Shown here in pieces: positions 7,388 to 17,586 of a DNA stretch of 64,000 nt. The notes below the pieces were generated by a model that ran no database searches, was not told the origin of the DNA, and saw nothing but the letters and a program-made list of their open reading frames with translations. This DNA comes from Oxalobacteraceae bacterium AB_14 (GTDB lineage: Bacteria > Pseudomonadota > Gammaproteobacteria > Burkholderiales > Burkholderiaceae_D), in NCBI GenBank assembly GCA_000381565.1, contig KB906724.1, positions 2,420,801 to 2,484,800 of the forward strand. The letters are read 5' to 3'. The position numbers and the translations under genes are program-made. Position 1 is the stretch's first letter. Every line of letters starts with the position of its first letter.

Positions 7388-7822
7388 ATGGCAGTAGTGC
7401 ACAAATCAGTTTTCCTCGGATATAGCGCGCAGCAGATGTTCGATCTGGTCGCCGCGATCGAGGACTATCCCAAATTTCTGCCGTGGTGCGGTGGTGTGGA
7501 GATCCGCGAACGCAATGGCGATACGGTGACGGCCAGCGTCGGCATCAACTATCACGGGGTCAGGCAGAGCTTCACCACCTGCAACGACAACACGCCGTCG
7601 ACCGGGATCAAGATGAAGCTGGTGGACGGGCCTTTCAAGTGCCTGGACGGCGTGTGGACCTTCAAGGCGCTGCGCGAGGATGCCTGCAAGATCGAGCTGG
7701 ACCTGCACTACGAGTTCTCCAGCGCCTTGCTGGCGCAGCTGGTGGGGCCGGTGTTCGGCATGATCGCCAACAGCATGGTCGATTCCTTCTGCAAGCGGGC
7801 GGAAACAGTGTATGGCGGCTGA
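7388..7822 (+). CDS. ratA: RatA-like START/Coq10-domain protein (144 aa)
   Basis: A single START-like domain of the RatA/COQ10 family. Motifs include the N-terminal VFLGYSAQQMFDLVAAIEDYPKFLPWC, the central VDGPFKCLDGVWTFKAL and the C-terminal GPVFGMIANSMVDSFCKRAETVYG helix. Family members bind ubiquinone-like lipids; in E. coli RatA was described as a 70S-association inhibitor, while the mitochondrial homologue Coq10 is a coenzyme Q chaperone. The 3' end overlaps rnfH by 11 nt, so the two are cotranslated. The position next to smpB is conserved in this group. Confidence 0.93.
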   Translation: MAVVHKSVFLGYSAQQMFDLVAAIEDYPKFLPWCGGVEIRERNGDTVTASVGINYHGVRQSFTTCNDNTPSTGIKMKLVDGPFKCLDGVWTFKALREDACKIELDLHYEFSSALLAQLVGPVFGMIANSMVDSFCKRAETVYGG

Positions 7823-8096
7823 CACCTTCAACATCGAAGTGTGCTACGCCAGCGACGCGCTGCAGTTCCTGCGCGCGCTGCGGGTGCCGGCGGGCGCCAC
7901 CATCGAGCAGGCCATCGCCCTCAGCGGCGTGCTGCAGGCGGCGCCCGAAATCGACCTGGCGACGATGCAGGTCGGCATCTACGCCAAGAAGAAGACGCTG
8001 GACACCGTGCTGCGCGAGCACGACCGGGTGGAAATTTACCGGCCGCTGATCGCCGACCCCAAGAACGCCCGCCGCCGGCGCAAGTCACAGGCCTGA
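7812..8096 (+). CDS. rnfH: RnfH family (UPF0125) protein (94 aa)
   Basis: A small ubiquitin-fold protein: FNIEVCYASDALQFLRALRVPAGATIEQAI, then AALSG-type turns, and the family-typical VGIYAKKKTLDTVLREHDRVEIYRPL and basic DPKNARRRRK tail. Its start lies inside the end of ratA, a conserved pair of unknown joint role. Despite the name, no rnf electron-transport genes are present. Its last 12 bases overlap the end of the convergent hydrolase gene. Confidence 0.95.
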   Translation: MAADTFNIEVCYASDALQFLRALRVPAGATIEQAIALSGVLQAAPEIDLATMQVGIYAKKKTLDTVLREHDRVEIYRPLIADPKNARRRRKSQA

Positions 8097-9329
8097 GCGG
8101 GGGCCGGCGGCGGCAGGCGACAGGAACGCGCGCATGCTGGCCTGCTTGAAGAACTCGGTATGCCAGACCTCCGATTGTTTTTGCTGCGGCGTGCCAAAGC
8201 TCAGCATGCGCCCGTCGGCGAGTTGCGCGGCGGGCAGCAGCACGCTGCCGTACGGGACGACCACGTCGTTGTCGCTGTCGAGCAGCATGCGGTTGAGCAG
8301 GGCGCCGGTACGCTCCAGCACCGAGCTGCCGAAATCGAAATCCGCGCGGGCGTAATAGGTGCTGGCGCTGGACAGCAAAGTGGCGCCCTGGTTCAATTGC
8401 GCGATCAGCGCCGAGCCGCTGGCCAGCGCTGCCACGCTGGGCCGTTCGAAGCCCAGCGACACCACCATCCGCGCCAGTCCGATCACCAGGTCCAGCGCCA
8501 TGGCGCCGCTGAACGAGGCCAGCATCGCCGCCGTGTTGAGGAAATGTTCGACATCGTCCGGCGACGCCAGCGGCGAGCCCTGGTTGGCCGCCGCCACAAA
8601 GTAGACCTTGCCCACGCTGGCGATGCGGCCCGCGCGCTGCTTGCCGACGGCGGCCAGCACGGCGTCCTGCGCGTGCGGCGCGGCCGACAGCAGCGAGCGC
8701 ACCACCAGGCCGCCGCGGCTGTGGCAAACGATGTCGAGCTCCCAGCCGGCGTCGGCCGGCAGATGCGCCAGCAAGTCCAGCGCATTCTGTTGCGGCGTCC
8801 TGGCGATGGTCCAGTGGTCGTAGCCGAACACCTGGCCGTCGTACTGCGCCAGCAGCCGCCGCATGGTGTCGTCGGCGGCCAGGTCGCTGAAGGCGCCCTC
8901 GGTGGAGCTGAAGATGCCGTGCACGAACAGCAGCACCTTGCGGCCGCGCGAGGCCGCCAGTTCGGCCGCTGTCGCCGGCTGGCGCCAGCCGTGGCGCAGG
9001 CTGAGCAAGCCTTCGGGCTTGTTGTGGGCCTCGATGGTCTCGATCATGTGCTGCGTCATGCGCTCCTTGGCGCGCAAGGCCGCCTGCAGGATCCAGTCCA
9101 TGCGGCCGGCGGCCGGCGCTGGTGGCGACGCCAGCAATTGCGCGCCCTGGCGCGGGAACACAAACTGGATGCAGCCGCTGTCCTTGTGGCGCACGATGTT
9201 CAGATGGGCGTCGGCAAGCTGGGCGGCCGGCAAAGCCGGCGCGGCGGCCAGCGTCAAAGGCGGCGCAACGAGGTCGGGCGCGGCGTCGGCCAGCGCGCGT
9301 TGCAGCTCCTCATGCTTTAGGAATTGCAT
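8085..9329 (-). CDS. Alpha/beta-hydrolase (esterase/lipase-like, 414 aa)
   Basis: A serine hydrolase fold. VLLFVHGIFSS at about 132-142 forms the oxyanion turn. The nucleophile elbow CHSRGG (Ser204) is followed by LVVRSLLS. A later acid/His pair probably lies within LLDSDNDVVVPYGSVLL and VWHTEFFKQ near the C-terminus. No signal peptide or membrane helix is visible, so the protein is probably cytoplasmic. The roughly 125-residue N-terminal region has no recognisable domain. The substrate is unknown. The gene is monocistronic and its 3' end overlaps rnfH by 12 nt. Confidence 0.75.
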   Translation of the reverse strand: MQFLKHEELQRALADAAPDLVAPPLTLAAAPALPAAQLADAHLNIVRHKDSGCIQFVFPRQGAQLLASPPAPAAGRMDWILQAALRAKERMTQHMIETIEAHNKPEGLLSLRHGWRQPATAAELAASRGRKVLLFVHGIFSSTEGAFSDLAADDTMRRLLAQYDGQVFGYDHWTIARTPQQNALDLLAHLPADAGWELDIVCHSRGGLVVRSLLSAAPHAQDAVLAAVGKQRAGRIASVGKVYFVAAANQGSPLASPDDVEHFLNTAAMLASFSGAMALDLVIGLARMVVSLGFERPSVAALASGSALIAQLNQGATLLSSASTYYARADFDFGSSVLERTGALLNRMLLDSDNDVVVPYGSVLLPAAQLADGRMLSFGTPQQKQSEVWHTEFFKQASMRAFLSPAAAGPRSGL

Positions 9330-9415
9330 ACTTCGCTCACGATAGGATGGTCATGGCGCCAGTGTACGACGCGGCGGCCGATCGGCGCGCCGGATTGCGC
9401 AGGCGCGGCCCCGAG

Positions 9416-10444
9416 TCAGGCGCTTTCGCGCGCCATCAGCGTGAAGCCCAGGTCGATCTGGCGGCTGGCCGGCTGTTCTCCCTTGATGACGGCGCGCAGC
9501 AGCCTGGCCGCCTCGTAGCCGATGCGGTAGCGCGGCGTGGCGACCGTGGTCAGCGAGGGATTCATCCAGGCCGAGGCCGGCAAATCGTTGAAGCCGCAGA
9601 TGGCCAGCTGCGCCGGCACGGCGATGCCGCGCCGTTGGGCTTGGTAGACGGCGCCGTGCGCCAGGTCGTCGTTGCAGCAGAAGATGGCGTCGCAATCGGG
9701 CGCCTGCGCCAGCATGCGCCCCAGCAGCTCGGCGCCCAGCGCGATGGTGGACGGCTCGCCCACCATCACCTCCAGCTTGCTGTCGGCCAGTCCGGCCGCG
9801 CGCATGGCCTGGCGGTAGCCTTCGGCGCGGCGCAAGGTGCGTTCGTCGAGCTGGGCGCCGATGAAGCCGATGCGCTGGTGGCCTTTGTCGATCAGGTATT
9901 GCGTCATCGCGTGGCCGGCCTGCACCTGCGAGAAGCCCACCGTCAGCTGGGTGGTGTCGGTGGACATGTCCATCATCGACACCACCGGCACGCGCGAGTT
10001 GGTCAGGATCTGCTGCACCCGCGCGCTGTGGCTCAGGCCGGAGAGCAGCATGCCGTCGGGATTCGACTGCAGATAGGTGCCGATCAGCTTTTCCTCTTCC
10101 TTGTCGGAATAGCGGGTGTTGCCGATCAGGATCTGGTAGTCGTCGGCGTCCAGCGCATCCTGGATGCCGGCCAGCACTTCGGTGAACACCGCGTTCGACA
10201 GCGACGGCACCAGCACCGCGATCACCTTCGAGTGCGACGAGGCCAGCGCGCGGGCGGCGCGGTTGGGCACGTAGCCCAGCTCGGCGACGGCCTGCTCGAC
10301 CCGGTCGCGCAGCGCCTGCGACACCATGTCCGGCTGGGTGATGGCGCGCGAGGCGGTCATGGTCGCCACGCCGGCGCGCTCGGCCACCATGGCCAAAGTG
10401 ATGCGGCCGCTGGCGCGGCTCTTGTTCGCTGCTGTCTTGATCAT
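9416..10444 (-). CDS. LacI-family transcriptional repressor, GntR (gluconate)-like (342 aa)
   Basis: The N-terminal LacI helix-turn-helix is clear: ITLAMVAERAGVATMTASRA with the hinge LGYVPNRAARALAS. The periplasmic-binding-protein-like effector domain follows (IAVLVPSLSNAVFTEVLAGIQDAL, CDAIFCCNDDLAHGAVYQAQRRGI, ICGFNDLPASAWMNPSLTTV). The sequence is closest in pattern to the gluconate-utilisation repressors of the LacI family (GntR of E. coli/Pseudomonas). A site of the same kind as those in front of gntK and the MFS-GH94 operon lies 22-35 nt before its own ATG, so it probably controls itself and those genes. Gluconate or 6-phosphogluconate is the expected inducer by analogy. Confidence 0.9.
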   Translation of the reverse strand: MIKTAANKSRASGRITLAMVAERAGVATMTASRAITQPDMVSQALRDRVEQAVAELGYVPNRAARALASSHSKVIAVLVPSLSNAVFTEVLAGIQDALDADDYQILIGNTRYSDKEEEKLIGTYLQSNPDGMLLSGLSHSARVQQILTNSRVPVVSMMDMSTDTTQLTVGFSQVQAGHAMTQYLIDKGHQRIGFIGAQLDERTLRRAEGYRQAMRAAGLADSKLEVMVGEPSTIALGAELLGRMLAQAPDCDAIFCCNDDLAHGAVYQAQRRGIAVPAQLAICGFNDLPASAWMNPSLTTVATPRYRIGYEAARLLRAVIKGEQPASRQIDLGFTLMARESA

Positions 10445-10465
10445 AGGTTAGCCGATGGCGCTTGT

Positions 10466-10479
10466 TGATAGCGATATCA
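10466..10479. promoter_or_regulatory. LacI-type operator in front of the repressor gene
   Basis: TGATAGCGATATCA is a near-palindrome with a central CG and matches TGATAACGCTATCT and TGTTAGCGCTATCT at gntK. It overlaps a TATGAT -10-like sequence on the minus strand (10482-10477), as expected for autorepression. Confidence 0.7.
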
Positions 10480-10509
10480 TACGGCAGCTTGGCTTTGGCC
10501 CGACAGGGG

Positions 10510-11010
10510 TTATTTGCAGCCAGCCAACACTTTTTGGTTCTTTTTCGCCATTTCGGCGCGTTCGGCGTCGTTCATGATGCCGCGTTCGCCGTTGCTGTCG
10601 TAATTGGTCATGCGCACGCCGTCGGCCAGCGCCTGCAGGTTCTTGCGGGCGGCGTCGCAGTTGGCGGCGATCTCGGCCTTTTGCCTGGCCTCGTCGGCGG
10701 CCTTCTTGTCGGCGGCGGCGGCATCGGCCTTGCGCTGGTTGAAGTCGGCGTTGCGCTCGGCCAGCGTGGGTGGCCGCTTGACGGCGCTTTCCGGCGCCGC
10801 TTCGGCCGCGGCCTCGGCATTGGGGTTGAAGCTGGGCGTCACCTTGCCGGGCGCCTTCAGGATGCGCTGTTCCGGCACCGAGGGCGGCGGCGGGCGGTCC
10901 GACAACTGCTTGACGCCCTTGTCGTCGAGCCAGATGTACTGGGCCATCGCCAGCGAGGAAACGGCCAGCAGCAGGGCGCCGGCCAGGCAATGCAAAGTAC
11001 GGTCAGTCAT
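10510..11010 (-). CDS. DUF4124 domain-containing exported protein (166 aa)
   Basis: The start at ATG 11010 is supported by AGGAG eight bases upstream. A signal peptide (LHCLAGALLLAVSSLAMAQ) leads to the DUF4124 motif IWLDDKGVKQLSDRPPPPSVPEQRIL, a short beta-sheet module common in betaproteobacterial envelope proteins. Residues about 85-130 are a charged, alanine-rich coiled-coil-like stretch (ERNADFNQRKADAAAADKKA), followed by a C-terminal part with two Cys (NCDAARKNL and LAGCK). Proteins of this type often sit near guaB in Burkholderiales, as here. The molecular function is unknown. Confidence 0.85.
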   Translation of the reverse strand: MTDRTLHCLAGALLLAVSSLAMAQYIWLDDKGVKQLSDRPPPPSVPEQRILKAPGKVTPSFNPNAEAAAEAAPESAVKRPPTLAERNADFNQRKADAAAADKKAADEARQKAEIAANCDAARKNLQALADGVRMTNYDSNGERGIMNDAERAEMAKKNQKVLAGCK

Positions 11011-11070
11011 GCTGAGGCTCCTGTAAAGCAAGCACCGATTTCGCCATGATTTGCGGCAACTGTCAACCAT

Positions 11071-11107
11071 AAAGAAAAAGCCCGTCGTCCGCGAAGGGCG
11101 ACGGGCT
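11071..11107 (-). terminator. Rho-independent terminator of the PEP-CTERM/protease operon
   Basis: AGCCCGTCG (11079-11087) pairs with CGACGGGCT (11099-11107). On the minus strand the stem is followed by TTTTTCTTT. It lies about 45 nt past the stop of the PA-domain protease gene. Confidence 0.88.
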
Positions 11108-11110
11108 GTC

Positions 11111-11144
11111 GGCCCCTGGCTGCCGGAGCGGCCAGCCAGGGGCC
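11111..11144 (-). repeat. Second hairpin directly before the terminator
   Basis: GGCCCCTGGCTG (11111-11122) pairs perfectly with CAGCCAGGGGCC (11133-11144). This 12-bp GC-rich stem sits between the protease stop codon and the terminator and has no T-run of its own. It may protect the 3' end of the mRNA. Confidence 0.7.
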
Positions 11145-11152
11145 GGGCCGGC

Positions 11153-12568
11153 TTACCAGCCTATGTCACGCAGCAGCGGGAAGGACAGGTCGTTCGGCGG
11201 CGTGACCTCGTGGGTCAGGTCGTTGTTGATCGCCGGTTCCATCAGCAGGTTGGGGAAGGCGCTGACGTCGTAGTGCGATACCGACGAACCGCCCTGGTAA
11301 GGGTTGGGTGCGAACATCAGCAAGCGTCCCGACGCATCGGCGCCAGCGCGCAAGGCCAGGTTCACGCCCAGGTTGGCAAACACATTGGAGTGCTGGCGGG
11401 TGCGCTTGGCCAGGGCCACTTTCAGCGCAATGCCGTCGTCCTGCGAAATGCGTACCGCTGGAATGGTGACGGTTGGATCGGCGCCGCCCAAGCCTGGCGG
11501 AGGCGAACCCGGAGCGTTGTCGGCGACGATCATGCCGATCGCGCCGGCGTTCTGCACCGCCTTGGCCTTGATCGTGAAGGCGCAAACGCCGCGGTCGACC
11601 AGGGCGATCTTGCCGTTGACGGCGGCGGCGTTGAGCGGCGACAGCGGACCGCAAGCCAGGCCGAGGTTAGGCGCGGTGTCGACCACCGGCATGATCTCGC
11701 CGGTCATGCCGGGGCTGCTGAGGGCCGGGCCGAAGCTGGCGGAGCCTACCTGCAGCGAGCCGGCGATGCTGGCAGGGCTCAGCAAGGTCAGCGCTGGCGC
11801 GCCTTGTTGCAGCACGGTGTTCACATAGCTGTTGGCGATCGGGCCGTTCCAGACCAGCTTGCCGGATTTCAGCGACGAGGCGGCGCGCTCGGCGGCCGTC
11901 ATGTCTTTCCACAGCTTGTTGGTGGTGGTGTCCTTCAGGAAGAAGTCCCAGATGCTCGGGGTGTTGTCCAGCTGCGCGCCGGTCGAACCGTTGGTGTAGG
12001 TCTGGAAGCCCAGGCCGTGGCCGAATTCATGGGTCAGCACGGTCACCAGGTCGACCGCGGTGCCGTGGTTGGCGTCCAGGCCCAGGTAGAACGGCGAGCC
12101 GGCCAGGCAGCCAGGGCTGCCCAGGTTGATGTTGAAGCGGGCGCGGATGTCGGCGGTGCCGGCGTCAGGATCGGCGCCGGTCAGCTTGCCGGTCTGGGCC
12201 TTGCCGAACCAGGCGCCGGCTTGCGGTGCGCCGGCGAAGTCGCGGAACACCTCGGTGGCGCCGGCGCTGCCCAGCACGGCCGATGTCGAGGTGCAGGTCA
12301 GCGCTTCCCAGGTGGCCAGCACGCGGATCGGGGTGGTGCTGGTCAGGGTGGCGCCCCATTTGTTGGCGGCGGCCTGGAATGCGTTCAGGCGCTGCACGCC
12401 CAGCGTGGTGCCGGCGTTGCCGCCGACGGGAGCGACCACGGTCGGGTCATTGAAGCCGACGTTGGCCGGGTCGCCGTTGACGATGACGATGGTCGCGGCG
12501 GCAAAGCTGGAGGAGGCGAACAGGCAGGCGGCAGCGGCGGCCAGGGCGTTCAGGGTAAAGCGCTTCAT
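11153..12568 (-). CDS. Exported zinc-protease-like protein with PA domain (471 aa)
   Basis: A signal peptide (1-24) precedes a domain with a zinc-binding HEFGH motif (His180, Glu181, His184 in VLTHEFGHGLGF). The third ligand expected in HEXXHXXGXXH enzymes is not obvious: Thr stands at that position. A protease-associated (PA) domain follows at about 285-385 (GKIALVDRGVCAFTIKAKAVQNAGAIGMIVADN, then IPAVRISQDDG). The C-terminus ends LLRDIGW, common in this secreted family. It probably degrades proteins or peptides outside the cell. Its ATG overlaps the TGA of the PEP-CTERM fusion gene (ATGA) and has an AAAGGAG ribosome site, so the two are coupled. Confidence 0.82.
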   Translation of the reverse strand: MKRFTLNALAAAAACLFASSSFAAATIVIVNGDPANVGFNDPTVVAPVGGNAGTTLGVQRLNAFQAAANKWGATLTSTTPIRVLATWEALTCTSTSAVLGSAGATEVFRDFAGAPQAGAWFGKAQTGKLTGADPDAGTADIRARFNINLGSPGCLAGSPFYLGLDANHGTAVDLVTVLTHEFGHGLGFQTYTNGSTGAQLDNTPSIWDFFLKDTTTNKLWKDMTAAERAASSLKSGKLVWNGPIANSYVNTVLQQGAPALTLLSPASIAGSLQVGSASFGPALSSPGMTGEIMPVVDTAPNLGLACGPLSPLNAAAVNGKIALVDRGVCAFTIKAKAVQNAGAIGMIVADNAPGSPPPGLGGADPTVTIPAVRISQDDGIALKVALAKRTRQHSNVFANLGVNLALRAGADASGRLLMFAPNPYQGGSSVSHYDVSAFPNLLMEPAINNDLTHEVTPPNDLSFPLLRDIGW

Positions 12569-13740
12569 TGTTGTTCTCCTTTCACGGCAGGCAGGCTGGG
12601 GCCGTGCGCCAGGTGGTTGGCGACTTCTTCGCCGGGGACGCAGGATTCGACCAGCTTGCCATCGGCATCCTTGTGGATGACGGCAAAGCTGGCGGTGGAG
12701 TCGTCCAGCTTGCGGCCGACGCCGCCTTGCTTGGTGGTCAGCGGCGCGATGCGGCCGCCCAGGGCCAGGCGGCCGGAGGCCTTGGCGCTGGTGGCGGGCA
12801 CGGCGGCGGCGGCCAGTTCGGCGGCTTGCTCGGCCGACGGACCGACCAGCTGGCCGGTGGCTGCGTCCTTGTAGGCGACCATGCCGGCGCCTGCCGGAGC
12901 GGCGCTGACGCTCAGCTCCGGTGCGACCACGACGTGCGAATTAGGAAAGCTCATCAGGCCATTGGCGCCGGTTTGCGGCTCGGCAGCTTGCGCCACCAGG
13001 GTGCTGGCCGACAGGCCGGCCAGTGCCAGCAGGCGCAGCTGTTTCTTGCGGCTGAAGCCAACCACGCCCAGGCCCAGCAGCAGCATCAGTGCGGTGGTCG
13101 GTTCCGGCACGGCGCTGACGTTGACCGAGTCGATGCCGATGTAGTTGCCGTCGCCGGCAGCGTTGACGTAGCGGAACGCGAAACGGCCGGTAGTGTCGCC
13201 GGACAGGCCGGACAGGCTCAGCGAATAATTGACCCAGTTGGTGTCGGTGCCGGAGGTGAATGGCGAGCCCAGCATGACGAAATCGCCGGTCGACGATGAC
13301 GTCGAGCCGACGTTGGCGCTGGCGCCGTGGGTGCTGTAATAGACTTCAACCGTATCGGTCAGGCCCAAGCTGCTTTCGCCGAGCAGGCGCAGCGAGAAGT
13401 TCAGCTTCTCGCCGTTCGACAGCGCCAGTTCGGGTGTGATCAGCCAGTTGCTGACTGCGCCGTAGAATGTGCCGTTGGTGTAGCTGGCGCCGATGTAGGA
13501 ATTGGCAGTGCCGGCGCTGGGGGCGGCGCTGAAAAAGGTACTGTCGCCCTGGAACCAGTTGGACGAACCAATGTCGGTGTTGACACCGCCGACCGAGCCG
13601 GCGCTGTTATTGGTCATCACCCAGCCGCTGGCGCCGAGGGTGTTGATGTCGTTGAATCCTTCGTTTAGCAAAGGACTGGCGAAAGCGGAGCTGGTAGCGA
13701 TGGTGGCTACGAGTCCGATCAGGTATTTATTCAAGTTCAT
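12565..13740 (-). CDS. PEP-CTERM protein fused to a post-PEP-CTERM domain (391 aa)
   Basis: The chosen start MNLNKYLIGLVATIATSSAFA gives a standard signal peptide (1-21). Residues 22-210 form a choice-of-anchor-like beta domain (NEGFNDINTLGASGWVMTN, NWLITPELALSNGEKLNFS, GIDSVNVSA). A complete PEP-CTERM signal follows at 211-233: VPEPTT, hydrophobic helix, SRKKQ. The chain does not end there. A second signal-like stretch (235-252, LRLLALAGLSASTLVAQAA) and about 140 further residues follow, resembling the separate small post-PEP-CTERM-1 proteins of this group. Exosortase cleavage at the internal signal would release the tail. It is coupled to the downstream PA-domain protease by an ATGA overlap. 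Confidence 0.8.
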   Translation of the reverse strand: MNLNKYLIGLVATIATSSAFASPLLNEGFNDINTLGASGWVMTNNSAGSVGGVNTDIGSSNWFQGDSTFFSAAPSAGTANSYIGASYTNGTFYGAVSNWLITPELALSNGEKLNFSLRLLGESSLGLTDTVEVYYSTHGASANVGSTSSSTGDFVMLGSPFTSGTDTNWVNYSLSLSGLSGDTTGRFAFRYVNAAGDGNYIGIDSVNVSAVPEPTTALMLLLGLGVVGFSRKKQLRLLALAGLSASTLVAQAAEPQTGANGLMSFPNSHVVVAPELSVSAAPAGAGMVAYKDAATGQLVGPSAEQAAELAAAAVPATSAKASGRLALGGRIAPLTTKQGGVGRKLDDSTASFAVIHKDADGKLVESCVPGEEVANHLAHGPSLPAVKGEQQ

Positions 13741-15614
<1,874 letters not shown>

Positions 15615-15625
15615 CCAGTCCTTGC

Positions 15626-15655
15626 AACGCCGGCTGAATCAAGCCGGCGTTTTTC
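15626..15655 (+). terminator. Rho-independent terminator between guaB and guaA
   Basis: AACGCCGGCT (15626-15635) pairs perfectly with AGCCGGCGTT (15642-15651) around a six-base loop, followed by TTTTTCT. This strong hairpin means guaA is either expressed by read-through or from its own promoter in the remaining 30 nt. Confidence 0.9.
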
Positions 15656-15683
15656 TATTCTTTACCTCTCCAGTACATTACTC

Positions 15684-17294
15684 ATGCACTCAAAAATCCT
15701 CATTCTCGATTTCGGCTCCCAAGTCACCCAGCTGATCGCGCGCCGCGTGCGCGACTCCGGCGTGTTCTCGGAAGTGTACCCGTATGACGTCAGCGACGAG
15801 TTCGTGCGCAACTACGGCGCCGCCGGCGTGATCCTGTCGGGCAGCCACAGCTCGACCCTGGAAGGCGACGCCCCGCGCGCGCCGGACGCCGTGTTCGAAC
15901 TGGGCGTGCCGGTGCTGGGGATCTGCTACGGCATGCAAACCATGGCGGCCCAGCTGGGCGGCAAGGTCGAGAACGGCCTGGTGCGTGAATTCGGCTACGC
16001 CGAAGTGCGCGCCCGCAGCCACACCAAGCTGCTCGACGGCATTGCCGACTTCGTCACCGACGAAGGCCACGGCATGCTGAAAGTCTGGATGAGCCACGGC
16101 GACAAGGTGCTGGACATGCCGCCCGGCTTCGTCCTGATGGGCAACACCCCGAGCTGCCCGATCGCCGCCATGGCCCACGAAGAGAAGCGGTTCTACGGCG
16201 TGCAGTGGCACCCGGAAGTCACCCACACGGTGCAGGGCAAGGCCATGCTGGGCCGTTTCGTGCACGAGATTTGCGGCTGCAAATCGGACTGGAACATGCC
16301 CGACTACATCTCGGAGGCGGTCGAGAAAATCCGCTCGCAAGTGGGCACCGATGAAGTGATCCTGGGCCTGTCCGGCGGCGTCGATTCGTCGGTGGCGGCG
16401 GCGCTGATCCACCGCGCCATCGGCGACCAGCTGACCTGCGTGTTCGTCGACCACGGCCTGCTGCGCCTGGACGAAGGCAAGATGGTGATGGACATGTTCG
16501 CCAAGAACCTGGGCGTCAAAGTGATCCGCGTCGATGCCGAGGACCAGTTCATGGGCCACCTGGCCGGCGTTGCCGATCCCGAGCAGAAGCGCAAGATCAT
16601 CGGCCGCGAATTCGTCGAAGTGTTCAATGCCGAATCGGGCAAGCTGGTCAACGCCAAGTGGCTGGCCCAGGGCACCATTTATCCGGACGTGATCGAATCG
16701 GCAGGCAAGGGCAAGAAGGGGCAGACCATCAAGAGCCACCACAACGTGGGCGGCCTGCCGGAGCACATGAAGCTGTCGCTGCTGGAGCCGCTGCGCGAAC
16801 TGTTCAAGGACGAAGTGCGCAAGCTGGGCGTGGCGCTGGGCCTGCCGCATGACATGGTCTACCGTCATCCGTTCCCAGGCCCTGGCCTGGGCGTGCGCAT
16901 CCTCGGCGAAGTGAAGAAGGAATTCGCCGACCTGCTGCGCCGTGCCGACGCGATCTTCATCGAAGAGCTGCGCAACACGCCGTACGAGCCGGTGGTGGTG
17001 CCGGGCTTCGACCAGGACAGCGTGCCGACCAACTGGTACGAGGCGACCAGCCAGGCGTTTGCCGTGTTCCTGCCGGTGAAATCGGTGGGCGTGATGGGCG
17101 ACGGCCGCACCTACGAATACGTGGTGGCCTTGCGCGCCGTGCAGACGCAGGACTTCATGACCGCGCACTGGGCGCACCTGCCGCACGCGTTGCTGGGCAA
17201 GGTGTCCAACCGCATCATCAATGAAGTGCGTGGCATCAACCGCGTCGTCTACGATATCTCGGGCAAGCCGCCTGCGACCATCGAGTGGGAGTGA
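15684..17294 (+). CDS. guaA: GMP synthase, glutamine-hydrolysing (536 aa)
   Basis: GuaA aminates XMP to GMP using glutamine and ATP. The N-terminal class I glutamine amidotransferase starts [19 protein letters not shown] and has the nucleophile Cys in [15 protein letters not shown] and the His/Glu pair in [10 protein letters not shown]. The ATP-pyrophosphatase domain has the P-loop [21 protein letters not shown]. The C-terminal dimerisation domain ends with [28 protein letters not shown], the family's standard ending. All parts are intact. The start [11 protein letters not shown] is well placed. Confidence 0.99.
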   Translation: MHSKILILDFGSQVTQLIARRVRDSGVFSEVYPYDVSDEFVRNYGAAGVILSGSHSSTLEGDAPRAPDAVFELGVPVLGICYGMQTMAAQLGGKVENGLVREFGYAEVRARSHTKLLDGIADFVTDEGHGMLKVWMSHGDKVLDMPPGFVLMGNTPSCPIAAMAHEEKRFYGVQWHPEVTHTVQGKAMLGRFVHEICGCKSDWNMPDYISEAVEKIRSQVGTDEVILGLSGGVDSSVAAALIHRAIGDQLTCVFVDHGLLRLDEGKMVMDMFAKNLGVKVIRVDAEDQFMGHLAGVADPEQKRKIIGREFVEVFNAESGKLVNAKWLAQGTIYPDVIESAGKGKKGQTIKSHHNVGGLPEHMKLSLLEPLRELFKDEVRKLGVALGLPHDMVYRHPFPGPGLGVRILGEVKKEFADLLRRADAIFIEELRNTPYEPVVVPGFDQDSVPTNWYEATSQAFAVFLPVKSVGVMGDGRTYEYVVALRAVQTQDFMTAHWAHLPHALLGKVSNRIINEVRGINRVVYDISGKPPATIEWE

Positions 17295-17341
17295 TGCCGT
17301 AGCCGGCAGCCGCTGGCGCTGCCTGGCAAACGGATGAGACG

Positions 17342-17374
17342 AAGCCCCTGATGATCAGGGGCTTTTTCTTTTTG
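17342..17374 (+). terminator. Rho-independent terminator of guaA
   Basis: AAGCCCCTG (17342-17350) pairs with CAGGGGCTT (17356-17364) around ATGAT, followed by TTTTCTTTTT. Confidence 0.92.
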
Positions 17375-17433
17375 AGCGCGCGTTATCCGGCAGGGCAGGC
17401 GTGGTTTTTGGCGCGCCGCAGCATGGATACTTC

Positions 17434-17461
17434 TTTACAAATTTCTGCATTAGTCTAAAGT
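17434..17461 (+). promoter_or_regulatory. gntK promoter
   Basis: TTTACA (17434-17439), a 16-nt spacer and TAAAGT (17456-17461). The predicted start of transcription falls right at the first LacI-type operator. The element agrees at 21 of 28 positions with the promoter of the MFS-GH94 operon (28977-29004). Confidence 0.65.
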
Positions 17462-17470
17462 CTCCGTAAA

Positions 17471-17484
17471 TGATAACGCTATCT
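17471..17484. promoter_or_regulatory. LacI-type operator 1 of gntK
   Basis: TGATAACGCTATCT, an imperfect palindrome around a central CG, starts 9 nt after the -10 box and so would cover the transcription start. It matches the sites at 10466, 17558 and 28952. Confidence 0.75.
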
Positions 17485-17557
17485 TTCAGCGTTAAGCGGT
17501 ACCCCTCAAATATGATGCCTATTGCGCTGTGGTTGGCGCAATTTATTATCACTGGAA

Positions 17558-17571
17558 TGTTAGCGCTATCT
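17558..17571. promoter_or_regulatory. LacI-type operator 2 of gntK
   Basis: TGTTAGCGCTATCT lies 87 nt (about eight helical turns) downstream of operator 1 and ends just before the gntK ribosome site (GGAG). Two sites at this distance suit repression by DNA looping. Confidence 0.72.
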
Positions 17572-17586
17572 TACTTGGAGATGTGG

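Noticed and set aside
7388..8096. ratA-rnfH as a toxin-antitoxin system
   Set aside because: The pair is a conserved housekeeping neighbour of smpB. RatA matches the Coq10/START lipid-binding family, and RnfH is not a convincing antitoxin.
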